A stretch of DNA of 64,000 nucleotides from Capsicum annuum. Taxonomy: Eukaryota; Streptophyta; Magnoliopsida; Solanales; Solanaceae. Location of the stretch: assembly GCF_002878395.1 (NCBI RefSeq), contig NW_025850385.1:59296-123295 (forward strand), given 5' to 3'. The stretch's first letter is position 1. Each line of letters starts with the position of its first letter. Positions 1 to 10,480 of this stretch are shown in pieces. Position numbers and translations under genes: made by a program. Below the pieces are notes generated by a model that searched no databases, had not been told where the DNA came from, and was given only the letters and a program-made list of their open reading frames with translations.

Positions 1-60
1 AGTGGAGGAGGCGCTATAGTTAGAGATGAGTATGACTATATGAAGATAGCTTATGGAGCT

Positions 61-483
61 TGTTAGCTGAAACGTAAAATAAAGAATAAGATAAAGAGAA
101 CAAGATTTAATGTGGTTCAGATTCGAATGATCCTACGTCTACCAAAGAACAACTATTTTTATATATTAATAAAGAAAGAGGAGACATCCCAAATACACCT
201 AAGAGATTGCTTCTCGACTATCTACTCTTACAATGTACAAACTATAAAAGTTTTAGGATTATTTCAATAATGAAGAATGTTCATCGTCTTATAGATGACA
301 AAACTTCGGCTCCAAGTAACAAAACTTGGCTCTAAGAACAAAATAAGAAATGAAATATAATACAAAAAATTTTCTCCACAAATTTTGCTTGCTCTTCAAG
401 TTTATTTTCTAACCAAGTAAATTGGGACATGGAGTTTTCTTCCACATGGATTAGAATCCACAAAAAACAAACCAACTCTTTCA
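61..483 (-). repeat. 3' LTR of the small copia element
   Basis: This LTR begins TGTTAG and ends CTTTCA on the plus strand and aligns along its length with 1697-2124. It abuts the polypurine tract at 484, which marks it as the 3' LTR of a minus-strand element. Confidence 0.88.
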
Positions 484-497
484 ATCTCCACCTTGGT
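484..497 (-). other. Polypurine tract of the small copia element
   Basis: The minus strand reads CCAAGGTGGAGAT, the typical copia plus-strand priming tract, directly beside the LTR edge. Confidence 0.8.
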
Positions 498-629
498 TTT
501 GCTTTCAAGCATGCTCTATAAAGAGCTCTAGTTGAAACATCTAAGCTTACTATGCAAACTCGTTATAAAAAAATAATAAGAATCAAACCTTTGTTGAGCA
601 TACTAGCTTCGCCTTGCAGTTGTTCAATC

Positions 630-800
630 AGAGATGCATTAGTTGATGCATACCCCTGCCAAGTCCTTCAAGTGTACAAACATGGTGGGCGGGACTATCT
701 TGGTCAATATGTCCGCAATGTTATCATCTGTGAGACTCCACTATTGCATGATGTTACAAGACCATCTTTATTAGTAGAATCATGAATTTGTTCAACAATG
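630..800 (-). pseudogene. C-terminal tail of copia RNase H
   Basis: The minus strand contains a decayed ADILTK-type motif followed by a short leucine/phenylalanine end, which is how copia polyproteins usually finish just before the polypurine tract. Only this tail survives; everything from protease to the RNase H core is gone. The tail lies directly beside the gag zinc-knuckle remnant, so this marks the deletion breakpoint. Confidence 0.65.
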
Positions 801-1600
801 GATGCACTTGCCTTTTCTTTGGACTTTGAAGTTGGAAAATCTCATTCAGAATGCCTCTTTCTGTGACATTCCAACAGTATGTATTCTTCTTGTTCACACG
901 AGACTTTGATCTATGCTTTGATGTGCTCTTTCCTTATTGGCTAGTACAACCTCTCATAAAAAGCTCACTAGTTTCATCATCATGGCTCCTTACTAATGCA
1001 CCCACACATCACAAGAGTGAAGTGTTTGCCGTACTTGCTCAAGAGTGATAGGCTCCTTGCTACACATCATTGAATTCTCAATATCACGATATTTTGAAGT
1101 CCATAAAAATTGGAAAGCACACGTAAGCATCTCCTCATCCTTTTTAATTTCGACAGTCTATAAGTCCATGACAAGTTTATTTAACACATCTAGATGGTCT
1201 TGCAATAAAGTACCTGAATCCATCTTAAATCTGGAAAGATGCCATTGTAATAACATCCTTGTTGTCACCGATTGATTCTAATAAAGCCCTTGCAGCTTAT
1301 CCCATAACTATTTAGCCATCTCGTCGGTACCTATACTCACTTCACAGAGCATGTTAGGCGTAAGAGACAGTTGGATGATACTTAATGCACCGCCTTCAAT
1401 CTTCTCCTTATCGAAATTCGATGCACCATTGGGATACTTCCCGTCAATAGCATGGATTGAACCTTTTCTCTATAGTAATATCATCATCTGGATCTTCAGA
1501 TATTGTAGTTGTTGCACCTACTAAATCTATCAATTTCAAACTTCATGGAACTCATTGTCACATCTTCTTTCTCTTCTATTATAAATAGTATGTAGAAATA
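800..1600 (-). pseudogene. copia gag remnant
   Basis: Gag is the capsid-like protein that packages the element RNA. The minus strand from about 1600 reads MSSMKFEIDRF, followed by a decayed UBN2-type gag core with stretches such as LWDKLQGLY and a 'DEEMLTCAFQFL' region. A basic stretch and a broken CCHC zinc knuckle follow near 850-890 (YCWNVTERG, where later cysteine and histidine positions are lost). Several frameshifts and stops interrupt it. The start lies about 100 bp inside the primer-binding site, as usual for copia elements. Confidence 0.68.
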
Positions 1601-1682
1601 CAAAAAAATTAAAGTAATTTTTTTTTTATATGAAAAGTTCAGACTGAGCTGCAACCACAAAGCATACTCAGACAGAAACTTG

Positions 1683-1693
1683 GCTCTGATACC
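1683..1693 (-). other. Primer-binding site (tRNA-iMet type)
   Basis: The minus strand reads GGTATCAGAGC, the complement of the initiator tRNA-Met 3' end, three bases from the LTR edge. Confidence 0.85.
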
Positions 1694-1696
1694 TAT

Positions 1697-2124
1697 TTTT
1701 AGAAGAAACTTGAAATGAAGAATAAGAGAAAGAACGCAAGATTTAATGTGATTCGGATCTGAGTGATCCTACGTTCACAAGAGAACAACCGTTTTTATAT
1801 ATCAACAAAGAAAGGGGAAAGATCCCAAATACACCTAAGAGAATATTTCTCAATTCTACACTCTTACAATGTATTTAACTATGGATTTTAGGATGATTTC
1901 TTCAATGAAGAATGATCATCCTTTTATTGATGATAAAACTGAGGCTCCAAGTAGAAACACTTGACCTCTAAGCACAAAATAAGAAAAAAAAAAACAATAC
2001 AAAATTTGTCCTTCACAATTTTTTCTTGCTCTCTAAGTTTACCTCCTCGCCAATTAAATTGGCACATGATGAAGTTTTATTCCACATGGATTAGAATCCA
2101 CAAAAAATCAAACCAATTCTTTCA
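1697..2124 (-). repeat. 5' LTR of the small copia element
   Basis: This is the partner of 61-483. Its outer end is followed by the GAGCT duplication and its inner end adjoins the primer-binding site. The first two bases are now TT instead of TG. Confidence 0.87.
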
Positions 2125-2129
2125 GAGCT

Positions 2130-2420
2130 GCTTGGGGCATTCTCACCAATAACATGGCTGAAATACATGCTTAGGAAATTGATTTAGTCATCAATGGCAT
2201 CAAGAATTTAGAAGTAGAAGTTGATTCCAGGCTTTTGATGGACTGGATTAATAATAATCTTGATATACCATGGAACATGTGAACCAAGATTAATTACCCG
2301 CATGAAGGATATGTTGTTTCAACTGGATAATTGATGCATACACATTCCTATTGAGAAGGAAATAAAGTAGCTGACTGCCTAGAAAATTGGGGCCTGTAGT
2401 ATGATAATATTATGTGGGAT
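2130..2420 (+). pseudogene. RNase H domain (RVT_3-like) of a LINE, right part
   Basis: The protein is the C-terminal ribonuclease H of a non-LTR retrotransposon, which removes RNA from the RNA-DNA hybrid during reverse transcription. Seen here: TNNMAEIHA, the usual TNN-AE-A helix, then EVDSRLLMDWI, which holds the conserved aspartate of the EVDS motif, then a decayed acidic and 'LAD' end near 2365-2385. Its first strand (SGGGAIVRDE) lies at 1-42. In-frame stops appear within the domain, for example TAG just after AEIHA, so it is not functional. The frame continues exactly across the copia insertion once one copy of the 5-bp duplication is removed. Confidence 0.75.
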
Positions 2421-2739
2421 CACACACCATCAAAATTTGCTAAGAAAAGCCAGAGGAGAGGTTTATACAAATAGAATGGGTATGCCATCTCTTAGAATGA
2501 TTACCATCAAGAACTCTTTTTCTATGGAAAGAGACGTGTAGATTTTATACTTTTGATTTCCTGTGAGGGCTATGTATAGAAGAGGTCTTTTACCCCCTAA
2601 AGTTTTTGTGAGCAAATTAGAAATCCTACTTTACCATAGAATGGATTTTGTCCTATTCTTAGTAGGTGCAGGGAAGCCTCCTCCTTTGTTTGTAATCTTT
2701 TGATTTTAATCAAAGGCATCCACTTTTTTGTTAAAAAAA

Positions 2740-2880
2740 GACTGGTTTGGTTTTCCAGCCAAGGTTGTATTACGAGGTTTGGTATAGTCCCCCTCGTACG
2801 TTTTTACTGGAATAAAACATACATAACCTTCTTGCTAGTTTAACCACCCCCGAAGAAAATACGGTACCAACAAATATGGA
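2740..2880. other. Unassigned intergenic stretch
   Basis: I see no gene. The text may still be 3' tail sequence of the LINE, because it ends in an AATAAAAC-like segment near 2810. Confidence 0.3.
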
Positions 2881-3002
2881 ATATACCAAGGTTTGTAGAG
2901 CATAGCGGTTTAGTGATTTCAATTGGGAATTGTAAACATACATATACCAAGGTTTTTAGAGCATAGCGGTTTAGAGGTTTCAATTGAGAATTGTAAACGT
3001 AC
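2881..3002. repeat. Two-copy 61-bp tandem repeat
   Basis: Copies at 2881-2941 and 2942-3002 share ATATACCAAGGTTT at their start and differ at a handful of positions. The small open frame on the minus strand here simply repeats with the unit and has no recognised domain. Confidence 0.85.
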
Positions 3003-3172
3003 ATACTCATGACCATGCAATGAAGCAAATGGCAAATTTTGAGAGCAGAGATGGACAAATATGACTTTTGCAACCAAATCTCAACAACCTATTTTCCCTA
3101 TGACATTCTAAAATACTAACTACAACAAAAGCAATAGTAATTCTGTGTGGGGTTGTGGTGAGTAATTAAAAT

Positions 3173-3691
3173 GACCCTTTTGGATTAGCTGGTTAAAAGT
3201 AGTTGACAAGCATCAAGGACTGAAAGAATACTTATAGGTGCTGAAATTCAGTTTATAAAAAACTGTTACGTATTTCAATATAGGTGCTGAAACTAATAAC
3301 AAGTAGCCAGCGTGTCCCGTAAGAAGATGATGATAAGCATTTTTCTATTAAAGTAAACAGACTGAAATGTACTAATAGAAAAAGATAATTTTACTTTAAA
3401 AGAGTTGAATGATGGAAACAAAATAGAGAGATAATTAGGTGTTATAACGTTTTAAGGGTATTTCGAAGATTACCAAAAATATAAAGGACAAAATCATAAA
3501 TAAGTGGCTAAACCAACAGTGATTATTACCGTCAAACTAATAAGTGAAGGTTAATGAACTTGTGCCTTTTGGCTGATTTGTCCTATAAGCACTTGACTTA
3601 TAAACACTTTTGATGTTTATCAAATACGTAATAAGCAAAAAAGTTTTTATATACTAGTACGATAAGCTTATTAGCTTAGTCAAACACCCCC
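3173..3691. mobile_element. Possible MITE (hAT-like) with imperfect terminal repeats
   Basis: The left end (GACCCTTTTGGATTAGCTGG) resembles the reverse complement of the right end (TTAGCTTAGTCAAACACCCC). The interior is AT-rich and has no open frame, which fits a non-autonomous DNA transposon of about 520 bp. I could not find a clean 8-bp target duplication, so the call is tentative. Confidence 0.45.
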
Positions 3692-4560
3692 TAAATGTCC
3701 TTGGGTCAGTACTTTAGAATTATTGTTTCCATATCCAGTAGGAAGCCTTTAATTGCTAAAACTCTTCCAATTCTAGTCTAGGCACTTCCCTATATCTCAA
3801 AAAAGCTACAAGGAGCAAGGTATATTCATGTGTCCCAAGTCTCTTGGGTCAGTGCTTCACAACTCCAAAGGTTAGTGTGAGGTAACCCCGCCGCTGAAAG
3901 AGACCGAAGTAGGTTCCATTAGTGCTAATGTGAGGCCTTCAGATAGTTACCACTTTGCACAAATTTCTAAAGAAAGAGAGATCAGGTCACTAAATAGAGA
4001 ATTAGATCTGAGAGCAAAAGAGATTATGAAAGTTTTCACACGGGGCAACTTGAAAATAAGTTCTCAAATCAATCTATTCAATCCCTTGAAAGCCATATAA
4101 TTTCATGTGTGAAGCATGTTGAGGGTGACGCAGATCACCTTTTTTCAAATAGGGAAAGCAAATCCTTCTCATCAAGTAAGACATGATTATTAGAATATGA
4201 ACCTGCCGAAAAGAAAAACTATATCAACAAGAAAAATCACAGCTTATTCATTGAGAAGCCACTCATGGCACTGACTAGAAATCATCTGCAAAAAAGCCTT
4301 CTGGCATAGGCATACTACTAATTGATTCTTTGGTAACTCGTGTCGAATACAAACTAGGAAGAGTTGTACGCCGACATAACTTACCTCCCAGACCTAGGAA
4401 GGAATGTCTCAGATTTATGTAGTTCTTGACCTCTTTTTCTATAGTTCATGACAGGTTCTTTTGTGGCTTTCACTCCAACCCTAAAGTACTCTATGAGCCC
4501 AATCTTTTTAATGTGGACTCTCCGTTATAGAATTGAAAAAAATTGGTGTAGAAATCCACT
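3692..4560. other. Unassigned region
   Basis: I find no gene. The string CTTGGGTCAGT recurs at about 3709 and 3843, which suggests an old local duplication. The stretch 4320-4500 looks less AT-rich and might be coding-derived, but no frame stays open and I recognise no domain. Confidence 0.3.
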
Positions 4561-4604
4561 AAATACCATCAATTAAATTTATTTTTGGATTAAAATGTTT
4601 CTTA

Positions 4605-4672
4605 AATAGATAAAAAGAAAAGGAAAAAAGAAAAGGAGTAAAAAGAAAAAGAAAAAGAAGAAAGGGAAAAAA
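4605..4672 (+). repeat. Purine-rich low-complexity tract
   Basis: About 68 bases are almost entirely A and G (AAAAGAAAAAG-type). This is simple sequence with no coding sign. Confidence 0.85.
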
Positions 4673-4679
4673 TCTGGTG

Positions 4680-4712
4680 GTGAGGTGTCATGCCACATGG
4701 CATCCACCTCAC
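4680..4712. repeat. Hairpin-forming inverted repeat
   Basis: GTGAGGTG...ATGCC pairs with GGCAT...CACCTCAC around a short loop. It sits just after the purine tract and could be the centre or end of a small foldback transposon. Confidence 0.6.
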
Positions 4713-5252
4713 TCAAATGTTAGGCCATGTAGAATTTTATATTGACATGGTGAAAAGGTGTTAAATATAGGGGTACCTTTAACTTTGATAATAGAAGGGG
4801 TATGTTAGAGTTTGTGATACAAATTTTGTTGATCCAGTCCTAAAAAGATTGCGGTGCGACCCATTTTTGAGATTTTTTTGGGGGGGTCTATGGTAGTAGC
4901 GTAGGTATCGGGCCGATAGCACCTGTATGTTTTCGGGCTTATAATTTTCTTGTACGCACATATTATATAAGTGCGACTTAGAGGGTTGGTTTTAATATAA
5001 CGGTTCTCATGTGTCATTGAGAACTTTGGCGCCTCCTTTTATTCCTCCCCAATATAATGAATTTTTTCTCCTCTGCTCGTGATTTTTCCCATGAAGAGTT
5101 TCCACGTAAATCTGTATGTGTTCATTTTATTTTTCTTTTACTTATCATATTGCTTATTCATGTTTGATTTCATAACAAGGTATATTTAGATCCATAGTAT
5201 AACATCATGCATATATTTAACCTCATAATATAACAAGGGCAAATTTAGCCAT
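4713..5252. other. Unassigned region
   Basis: Two overlapping minus-strand frames of 60 and 70 codons occur here, but neither shows a domain or a biased composition. I see no gene. The gypsy remnant begins abruptly at about 5253. Confidence 0.35.
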
Positions 5253-5254
5253 AG

Positions 5255-6105
5255 AAAGAGGTACGCAATTCACCTCTCATTTCTGGATAGTTTTCCAAAA
5301 AGGTCTTGGTACCCAAGACCACCTTAGTACAGCTTTTCACTCTCAGATAGATGGTCAAGTAGAAAAGACCATTCAGACTCTAGAGGATATGATGCGAGCG
5401 TGTGCGATAGACTTTAAAGGTAGTTGGGATGAACACTTACCTTTGATTGAGTTCGCATATAATAATATCTATCATTCCAGCATTTAGATGGCTCCATTTG
5501 AGGCGCTCTATGGGAGACGATGTAATCTCCTATTGGTTGGTTTGAAGTGGGAGAGGCCACAGTGGTAGGACCTAACTTGGTGTTTAACACCTTAGAGAAG
5601 GTTTAGCTGATTAAGACTTAAGATAGCTCAGATCCGATAGAAATCATATGCAGATGTGATGGGAAAGGATCTCAAGTTCGAGATTGGTGACTATGTAAAT
5701 TTTAAGATCTCTCTTATTAAAGAAGTGAAGAGGTGTGGCAAGAAGGGGAAGCTCAGTTCCCGATATGCCGGTCCTTATCGAATTCTCAGCCTTTTGAAAA
5801 GGTAGCTTACGAGCTTGAGTTGCCATCAGACTTAGCTTCAGTCTATCTAGTGTTTCATGTCTCCTTGATTAAGAAATGCATAGGTGACCCGACAACTGTA
5901 GTCCCTATAGAGGGCCTAGATATTCACAACAGTCTCTCCTACGAAGAGGTTCCAGTTGAAATCCTTGATTATCAGATTCGCAGACTGAGGAGCAAAGAAG
6001 TCCCTCTAATCAAAGTTCTTTGGTGAAACCAGTCAGTTGAGGGAGCTAATTGGGAAGCAGAGGCATATATGTGGACAAAGTATCCTTGTCTCTTCTCTGT
6101 AAACT
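5255..6105 (+). pseudogene. Gypsy integrase C-terminal half with chromodomain-like tail
   Basis: Integrase inserts the cDNA into the host chromosome. Visible landmarks are GTQFTSHFW at the start, then a version of the DGQ..RTIQTLEDM segment that carries the catalytic glutamate region, then MAPFEALYGRRC, all hallmarks of the Ty3/gypsy integrase core. After a frameshift, the frame 5733-6026 holds the C-terminal domain (YELELPSDLASVYLVFHVSL, SLSYEEVPVEILD) followed by a V-L-W chromodomain-like end typical of Del/Tekay chromoviruses, which target heterochromatin. A TAG replaces the glutamine before MAPFEA, and another stop follows the LW pair. The first half of integrase with the HHCC finger is missing. 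Confidence 0.8.
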
Positions 6106-6454
6106 CAAACTCAGTCCAAGGTAGCAGTTTTCCCTTTTACTTACTCAGTTCCATGCTTAGATTTTCCTTTATAGACTTGGTATTAGTTACCATTGCATTT
6201 TTTAAGTTATGTATTTATCCATCAGATATGCATGTTTAGCATGAGAAACTCATCTTATGAGCAATTCTATTAATGCATTCATGAATTATGTTTAGCCATG
6301 TACTCTTGCATCAGATATGCATGCTCGGTATGAAATTTTAGCATATCAGTAGTGTCAGTCATGAAATCATGTTACAGTTGTGCATGTCCTGTATCTAAAT
6401 CTAGCCTATTAGTATTCTCAGCTCAGCCAGCCTCATTCGAGGATGAATGTTCCC

Positions 6455-6467
6455 AAAGGGGAGATAT
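6455..6467 (+). other. Polypurine tract of element N
   Basis: AAAGGGGAGATAT stands immediately before the TGTAAGACCC edge of the LTR. Confidence 0.82.
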
Positions 6468-8835
6468 TGTAAGACCCGACAAAATCCTTAGCTTAACTCA
6501 GTCCTTTGAAGCTTGTTAGGGGGTCCCAGACTTAGAAAATTTAGCTAAGTATTCAGACTTAGTGTTATTTTAGCCTTCGTAGGTTGGAGACTCTATTTCA
6601 CGACCCTCATGACCTTAAATAAATATTTTTTTATTTGAATCATGATCAGGAATGTCAGTGGGTATTCCTGAACAAGTTTTGGATTTATCGAACTTTGTTT
6701 GGATCATATTTGAAAGCTCAAACCAGTGGATCGATGTGATCTCGATGCGCCGCGCCGCCCATCGCATCGATGAATATTTTTCTCCAGCTCCCAGTGCAAA
6801 TTCTAGTGAATCGACGTAGACTCAACATAGTACGTCAGTCTGCACATCGCTAGGTTAGTTTTTAGTCATTAAAAAACTACATCCTCAGATGTATTTGGGC
6901 CTTTTCCCACGTCTCTTAGCCCCAAAACACGAAATTAAACCCTTGTAAGTGCAAAAACTATTCATTCTTCACAAGTTTCTCTCAAGAACAAATCCTAGGA
7001 TATTTTAAATTCAATTCAAGGCTCAAGAACTTACTATCAATCCTTCAGAATTTAATTGTTAAGGTATGTCAAGTGTGCATCCAAGGGTCCCTTCCACCCT
7101 TGGAGTTCAAGAATATATTTTTTTAGAACCTCAAGTGTATTGATTACATGAACTTCATGTTGTGTTTTGATTATATTCATGATTATAATGATTAACTGGG
7201 TTACTAATCCTTTTGTTACAAGTTTTATGTGGAGTTATTTGATATATGTATAGAATCATGTGAATTCATGCTAAATCCTTGAAATTGTAAATGGGGATTT
7301 CAATTATGGTGCCTGTATGTAGTAAGTGTCATGTGCATGGATTATGTGCAAGTTATATCATGCAAGTGCTTGATAAATTGTCTCTATGAATGAGTTATGA
7401 TCAAGTTCACATAGTTATGCCCTATTAAATTTATGCTATGATTTAACTTTCATGCTATCGAGTCCTGGGGGTATTTAATGTCCGAAAATCTACCTTTTTA
7501 CCTAGAGCTATAGTAGCTACAAAATAGACTCAATAGTATCATGATTAGTAGTTTAGTAATCAGTTCAGAACCCAGTAGAGTTCAGTCAGTTAACAGAATT
7601 CAATAGTATTCCATCAGTTAGCGGAATCTAGAGAACTCAGTTCAGTTCATTCAGACAGTATGAATTAGTAATAGATCGGTCCAGCCTTGCATAGTTTAGA
7701 ATTTAGTCTAGTATATATTCAGTTGGAGTAGGATTCAGCACAGACTGAACCCAAGGATGGGGACTCAACTGCCAACAGAGGGTGTGATCCTTAGAAACAG
7801 TCCTTGTGTTCCAGAACTATGTAGCCAGCATAGGTTGAGACATCAACCTACCAGTAGAGGGTTGATGAGGTGTCCTACCTGCCAATTGAGGGTACCACCA
7901 TTCTCATTCAGATCTCCTACCAGATGAGGGTGAATTGGCTTGTCATTACCCAGGCATGGTATTGACACCTCTCCAACTAGGGTTAGAGGTTGGACCCCAA
8001 TCCATTCAGAGAGGGGCATGTCAGTTAGATGATTACCTCTCACAGTCTCAATTTCAGTCTTTAGAATAGAACTCAGTTTAGTTCTACAAAAATCAGGACT
8101 ATCAGACACAGTCACTCAGTTCAGTATGGAACTCAGAATAGTTCCACAAGAATTAGGGCTATCAGATAGTCACTAAGTTAATAGTAATACAGTATCAATA
8201 AACTTAGATATTAGTAAATTAGTAATTCAGAACTCAGTATCCAATGTTATCATGATCTCAGTTACAGTTTATGCATTCATGATTGTACTCTCATTCAGTT
8301 ATACTCATGTCATTCAGTCAGTATTTTTCATGCATATGAACCCATGTATCTCAGCCTACCTTACTTAGTATACCGATACATTTAAAGTACTGACGCATAC
8401 CTTTCTTTTGCACTATGATGTCTTATATCATAGGTTTAGATGCATGGTCTCCCGATCATACTTAGCAGCCTGATCTATTAGCAGTAGACTTAGTGGTGAG
8501 TCCTTATAGTTCGAGGATGGAATTGTCATTTTAGTATTTTAGTACTCAGTTTATTTCAATAGTTGGAGTTAGTTGGAGACTTGTCCCATCAACTCCTTGT
8601 TCAGACATTAGAGGCTTTTCAGACTAGAGTATTTCAGACAGATGTATCAGTATTAAGTTTTCAATATTAAGCATTTACTTTTAGTTTGAACCTTATGGCA
8701 GATTTCCACCTAATTTCTGTATAACTACAGTATTATTATTCAGTCATTGCAGCAGGTACCAGTCATGGGTTAGCTTGTGGTCCCTCGAGATTATGAGTAC
8801 CGTGTAGGTATGGAGTATAGACTTGAGGCATTACA
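6468..8835 (+). repeat. 3' LTR of element N (2.4 kb)
   Basis: It starts TGTAAGACCC and ends GGCATTACA. Its last kilobase matches, in reverse, the LTRs at 28314-30820 and 32574-33322. A CpG-rich block of ATCGATG/CATCG palindromes lies at 6727-6855. The open frame 7843-8115 on the minus strand is only LTR sequence. Confidence 0.82.
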
Positions 8836-9069
8836 GTATGTTATTACAATCATATTAAGAAGCGGTGGAATTTTTATTGGTACACCTCCAAAGAAAAATT
8901 AGGAGGTGCAAGTAGGGTTTATCACACCTAAGCAGGCAAAAAAACATTTTGAAATCAAAGAAGTTAACAAAAGGGGAAGTATGAGTACTCAAATGAAAAA
9001 CCTATTAAGCAATCTCAAAATAGACCAGCACCATTATTCTCTTAGAAACTTCAGAAATCCATAGAGGTT
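8836..9069. other. Unassigned, possibly gypsy-derived
   Basis: I see no complete gene. The text leads without a clear border into the Athila/Tat-like fragment. Confidence 0.3.
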
Positions 9070-9290
9070 ACTTATTTTAAAAAGTTCTTTGGAACATTCA
9101 GAGAACTTCACATTAACCTTCCTTTGTTATATGTTTTGTAGAGAAGGCCTAAGTATACTAAGTACCTAATGATGTGGTGAAAAACAAAATAATACTTGAT
9201 GATATTGAGACTATAACACTTAAGGAAGAGTGTAGTTTTGTGGTTTTGAGTAAGATGTCCAGAAAGCTCAAGGATCCTGCGAGTTTCACC
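9070..9290 (+). pseudogene. Athila/Tat-type gypsy gag-pol junction fragment
   Basis: The plus strand carries a decayed LHINLP...PKYTKYL segment and then ITLKEECSFVVLSKM and KLKDPASFTL. This is the well-known block just before the protease of plant Tat/Athila gypsy elements (LTEECSA...KLKDPGSFT). At least two frameshifts separate the parts. It is an isolated scrap, and the Sirevirus-like LTR remnant begins right after it. Confidence 0.7.
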
Positions 9291-9364
9291 CTCACTATAA
9301 AGCCAAAACGAAGGACAAAAGACACTACGCAACTTCAATAAAGAACTTCAAAGTGTCTTAATCT

Positions 9365-9723
9365 TGATAAACTCAACCCACAGGTAGCTTCATAATGGAG
9401 AAGAACAAAATAAAAGGAAATAACGAAGAGAATGGAAAGCCTTGAAAACGTTTGCAGAGGATGTGAATGAATGAATTTTATTCAATACGCTTAGTGGCCT
9501 TATATAGGCTTACATAGTTTAAAGAGTCACTATCCCACTAAACACTACTGTAGTTCCACTAAAAAAGTTGTCCTAAACTTAAGAAATACATATCTACTGT
9601 ACTAGAAATAGGAGAAAACTATCAAAACCTAAAAAATAACAAATGGTAACTAAATGCTAAAATTTAGCTACTAAAGACTTAGTCAAACTAGAAAGCAACT
9701 ACCGATGTTGTACAACTTTAACA
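9365..9723 (-). repeat. 3' LTR of copia C1
   Basis: It starts TGATAAACTC, ends TTTAACA on the plus strand and abuts the polypurine tract. A TATA box (minus TATATAA, plus 9500-9506) fits the LTR promoter. Confidence 0.9.
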
Positions 9724-9733
9724 CTCCCTCTCT
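9724..9733 (-). other. Polypurine tract of copia C1
   Basis: The minus strand reads AGAGAGGGAG right beside the LTR. Confidence 0.82.
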
Positions 9734-9961
9734 ACATCAACTCCTGTCTTAACCATACCCAGCTGTTGACATAAACTTACAAATTTATTGATACTTAAGC
9801 CTTTTGTGAACACATCTGCAATTTGCTGCTCGGTTTTAATATGCTTCAAGTCAATCTCTTATTGCAACAATTTTTCTCCGATGAAGTGGTAATGTGTTTC
9901 CACATGCTTAGTTCTTGCATGAAAAATAGGATTCTCAGCCAAGCAAATTGCTGACTGGTTG

Positions 9962-10480
9962 TCACAGTACAAGGGAATAGTGTATCCAACTTATTGTTGC
10001 AAGTCCTTCATCAACTGCATAAGCCATGTACTTTCTTGAGCTACAACTGCTATTGCTCGATACTTTGCTTCTGTTATTGACAACAATACTGTTGGTTGCC
10101 TTTTGCTGCACCAAGAATTGCTCCATCTTTGAGCTTAAACACAAAACCAACAGTTGAATGATGGGTATCATGGTCCCCCCATAGTCAGAGTCATAGCATC
10201 CGACCAACTCACATTCTTCACCTTTATTGTATAAAAGACCATAATCAATCATACTTTTCACATATCTTAGTATTCGCTTAACAGTCTCCATGTGGTGCTT
10301 CTTTGGATTATGCATGTAGTGACTCATCACACCAACTACAAAAGAAATATCAGGTCGAGTCCGAGTTAAATAAATCACACTACCTACCAATTGTCGATAC
10401 ATTGTCGTATCTTCTAAATCTTTTCCTTTATGTGCACACATCTTAGCATTTTGCTCCAATGGTGTTGAGATTAGTTGCAA
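9962..10480 (-). pseudogene. copia C1 RNase H and connection domain
   Basis: RNase H degrades the RNA template after minus-strand synthesis. The 172-residue frame starts with the connection segment ([20 protein letters not shown]) and VKRILRYVK. It then reads [12 protein letters not shown], the D-DYAGD-type first catalytic strand of copia RNase H, and later SSRKYMAYA, the usual S(T)EAEY(I/M)A helix with the acidic residues replaced. A frame change after DYGGT means the centre is scrambled. The reading continues downstream of RT in a slightly different frame, and the gene ends close to the polypurine tract. Confidence 0.83.

Larger units (their letters stand above)
61..2124 (-). mobile_element. 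Ty1/copia deletion derivative with TSD GAGCT
   Basis: Two LTRs (61-483 and 1697-2124) flank an interior of only 1.2 kb. A perfect 5-bp duplication GAGCT lies at 56-60 and 2125-2129. Reading on the minus strand, a primer-binding site complementary to initiator tRNA-Met lies next to the right LTR and a polypurine tract lies next to the left LTR. The interior keeps the start of gag, a decayed zinc knuckle and the last part of RNase H. Protease, integrase and RT are missing, so a large internal deletion joined gag to the end of pol near position 800. The element could move only with help from a related autonomous copy, and the LTRs have diverged. Confidence 0.9.
1..2739 (+). mobile_element. LINE 3' end remnant, split by a copia insertion
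   Basis: Bases 1-60 and 2130-2420 together read as one RNase H domain in a single frame, and the later insertion at 61-2124 interrupts it. The 3' untranslated part runs to about 2739 and ends in a short A tract (2733-2739) after a T-rich, AATCAAAGGC-containing segment of the kind seen at plant L1-type LINE ends. The element starts before the window, so its reverse transcriptase and its target-site duplication cannot be seen. It carries stop codons and is dead. A host gene carrying an RVT_3 domain is a less likely alternative because of the A-tailed end. Confidence 0.72.
5253..8835 (+). mobile_element. 5'-truncated Ty3/gypsy chromovirus (Del/Tekay type), N
   Basis: Only the C-terminal half of integrase, a 3' untranslated segment, a polypurine tract and one full LTR remain. 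The LTR belongs to the same broad family as those of the minus-strand elements at 28314-33322 and 33323-43545. There is no 5' LTR, gag or RT in the window, so the left part was lost or the copy was cut by recombination. Stops interrupt the coding part. Confidence 0.82.

Noticed and set aside
3173..3691. A firm MITE call with target duplication
   Set aside because: The terminal repeats are imperfect and I could not find a matching 8-bp or 2-bp target duplication, so it is kept only as a candidate.
4779..5017. Two overlapping minus-strand frames
   Set aside because: Both are short, overlap in different frames and show no known motif.
7843..8115. 90-codon minus-strand frame
   Set aside because: It lies wholly inside the LTR of N and its equivalent in E2 and E3 is not open.
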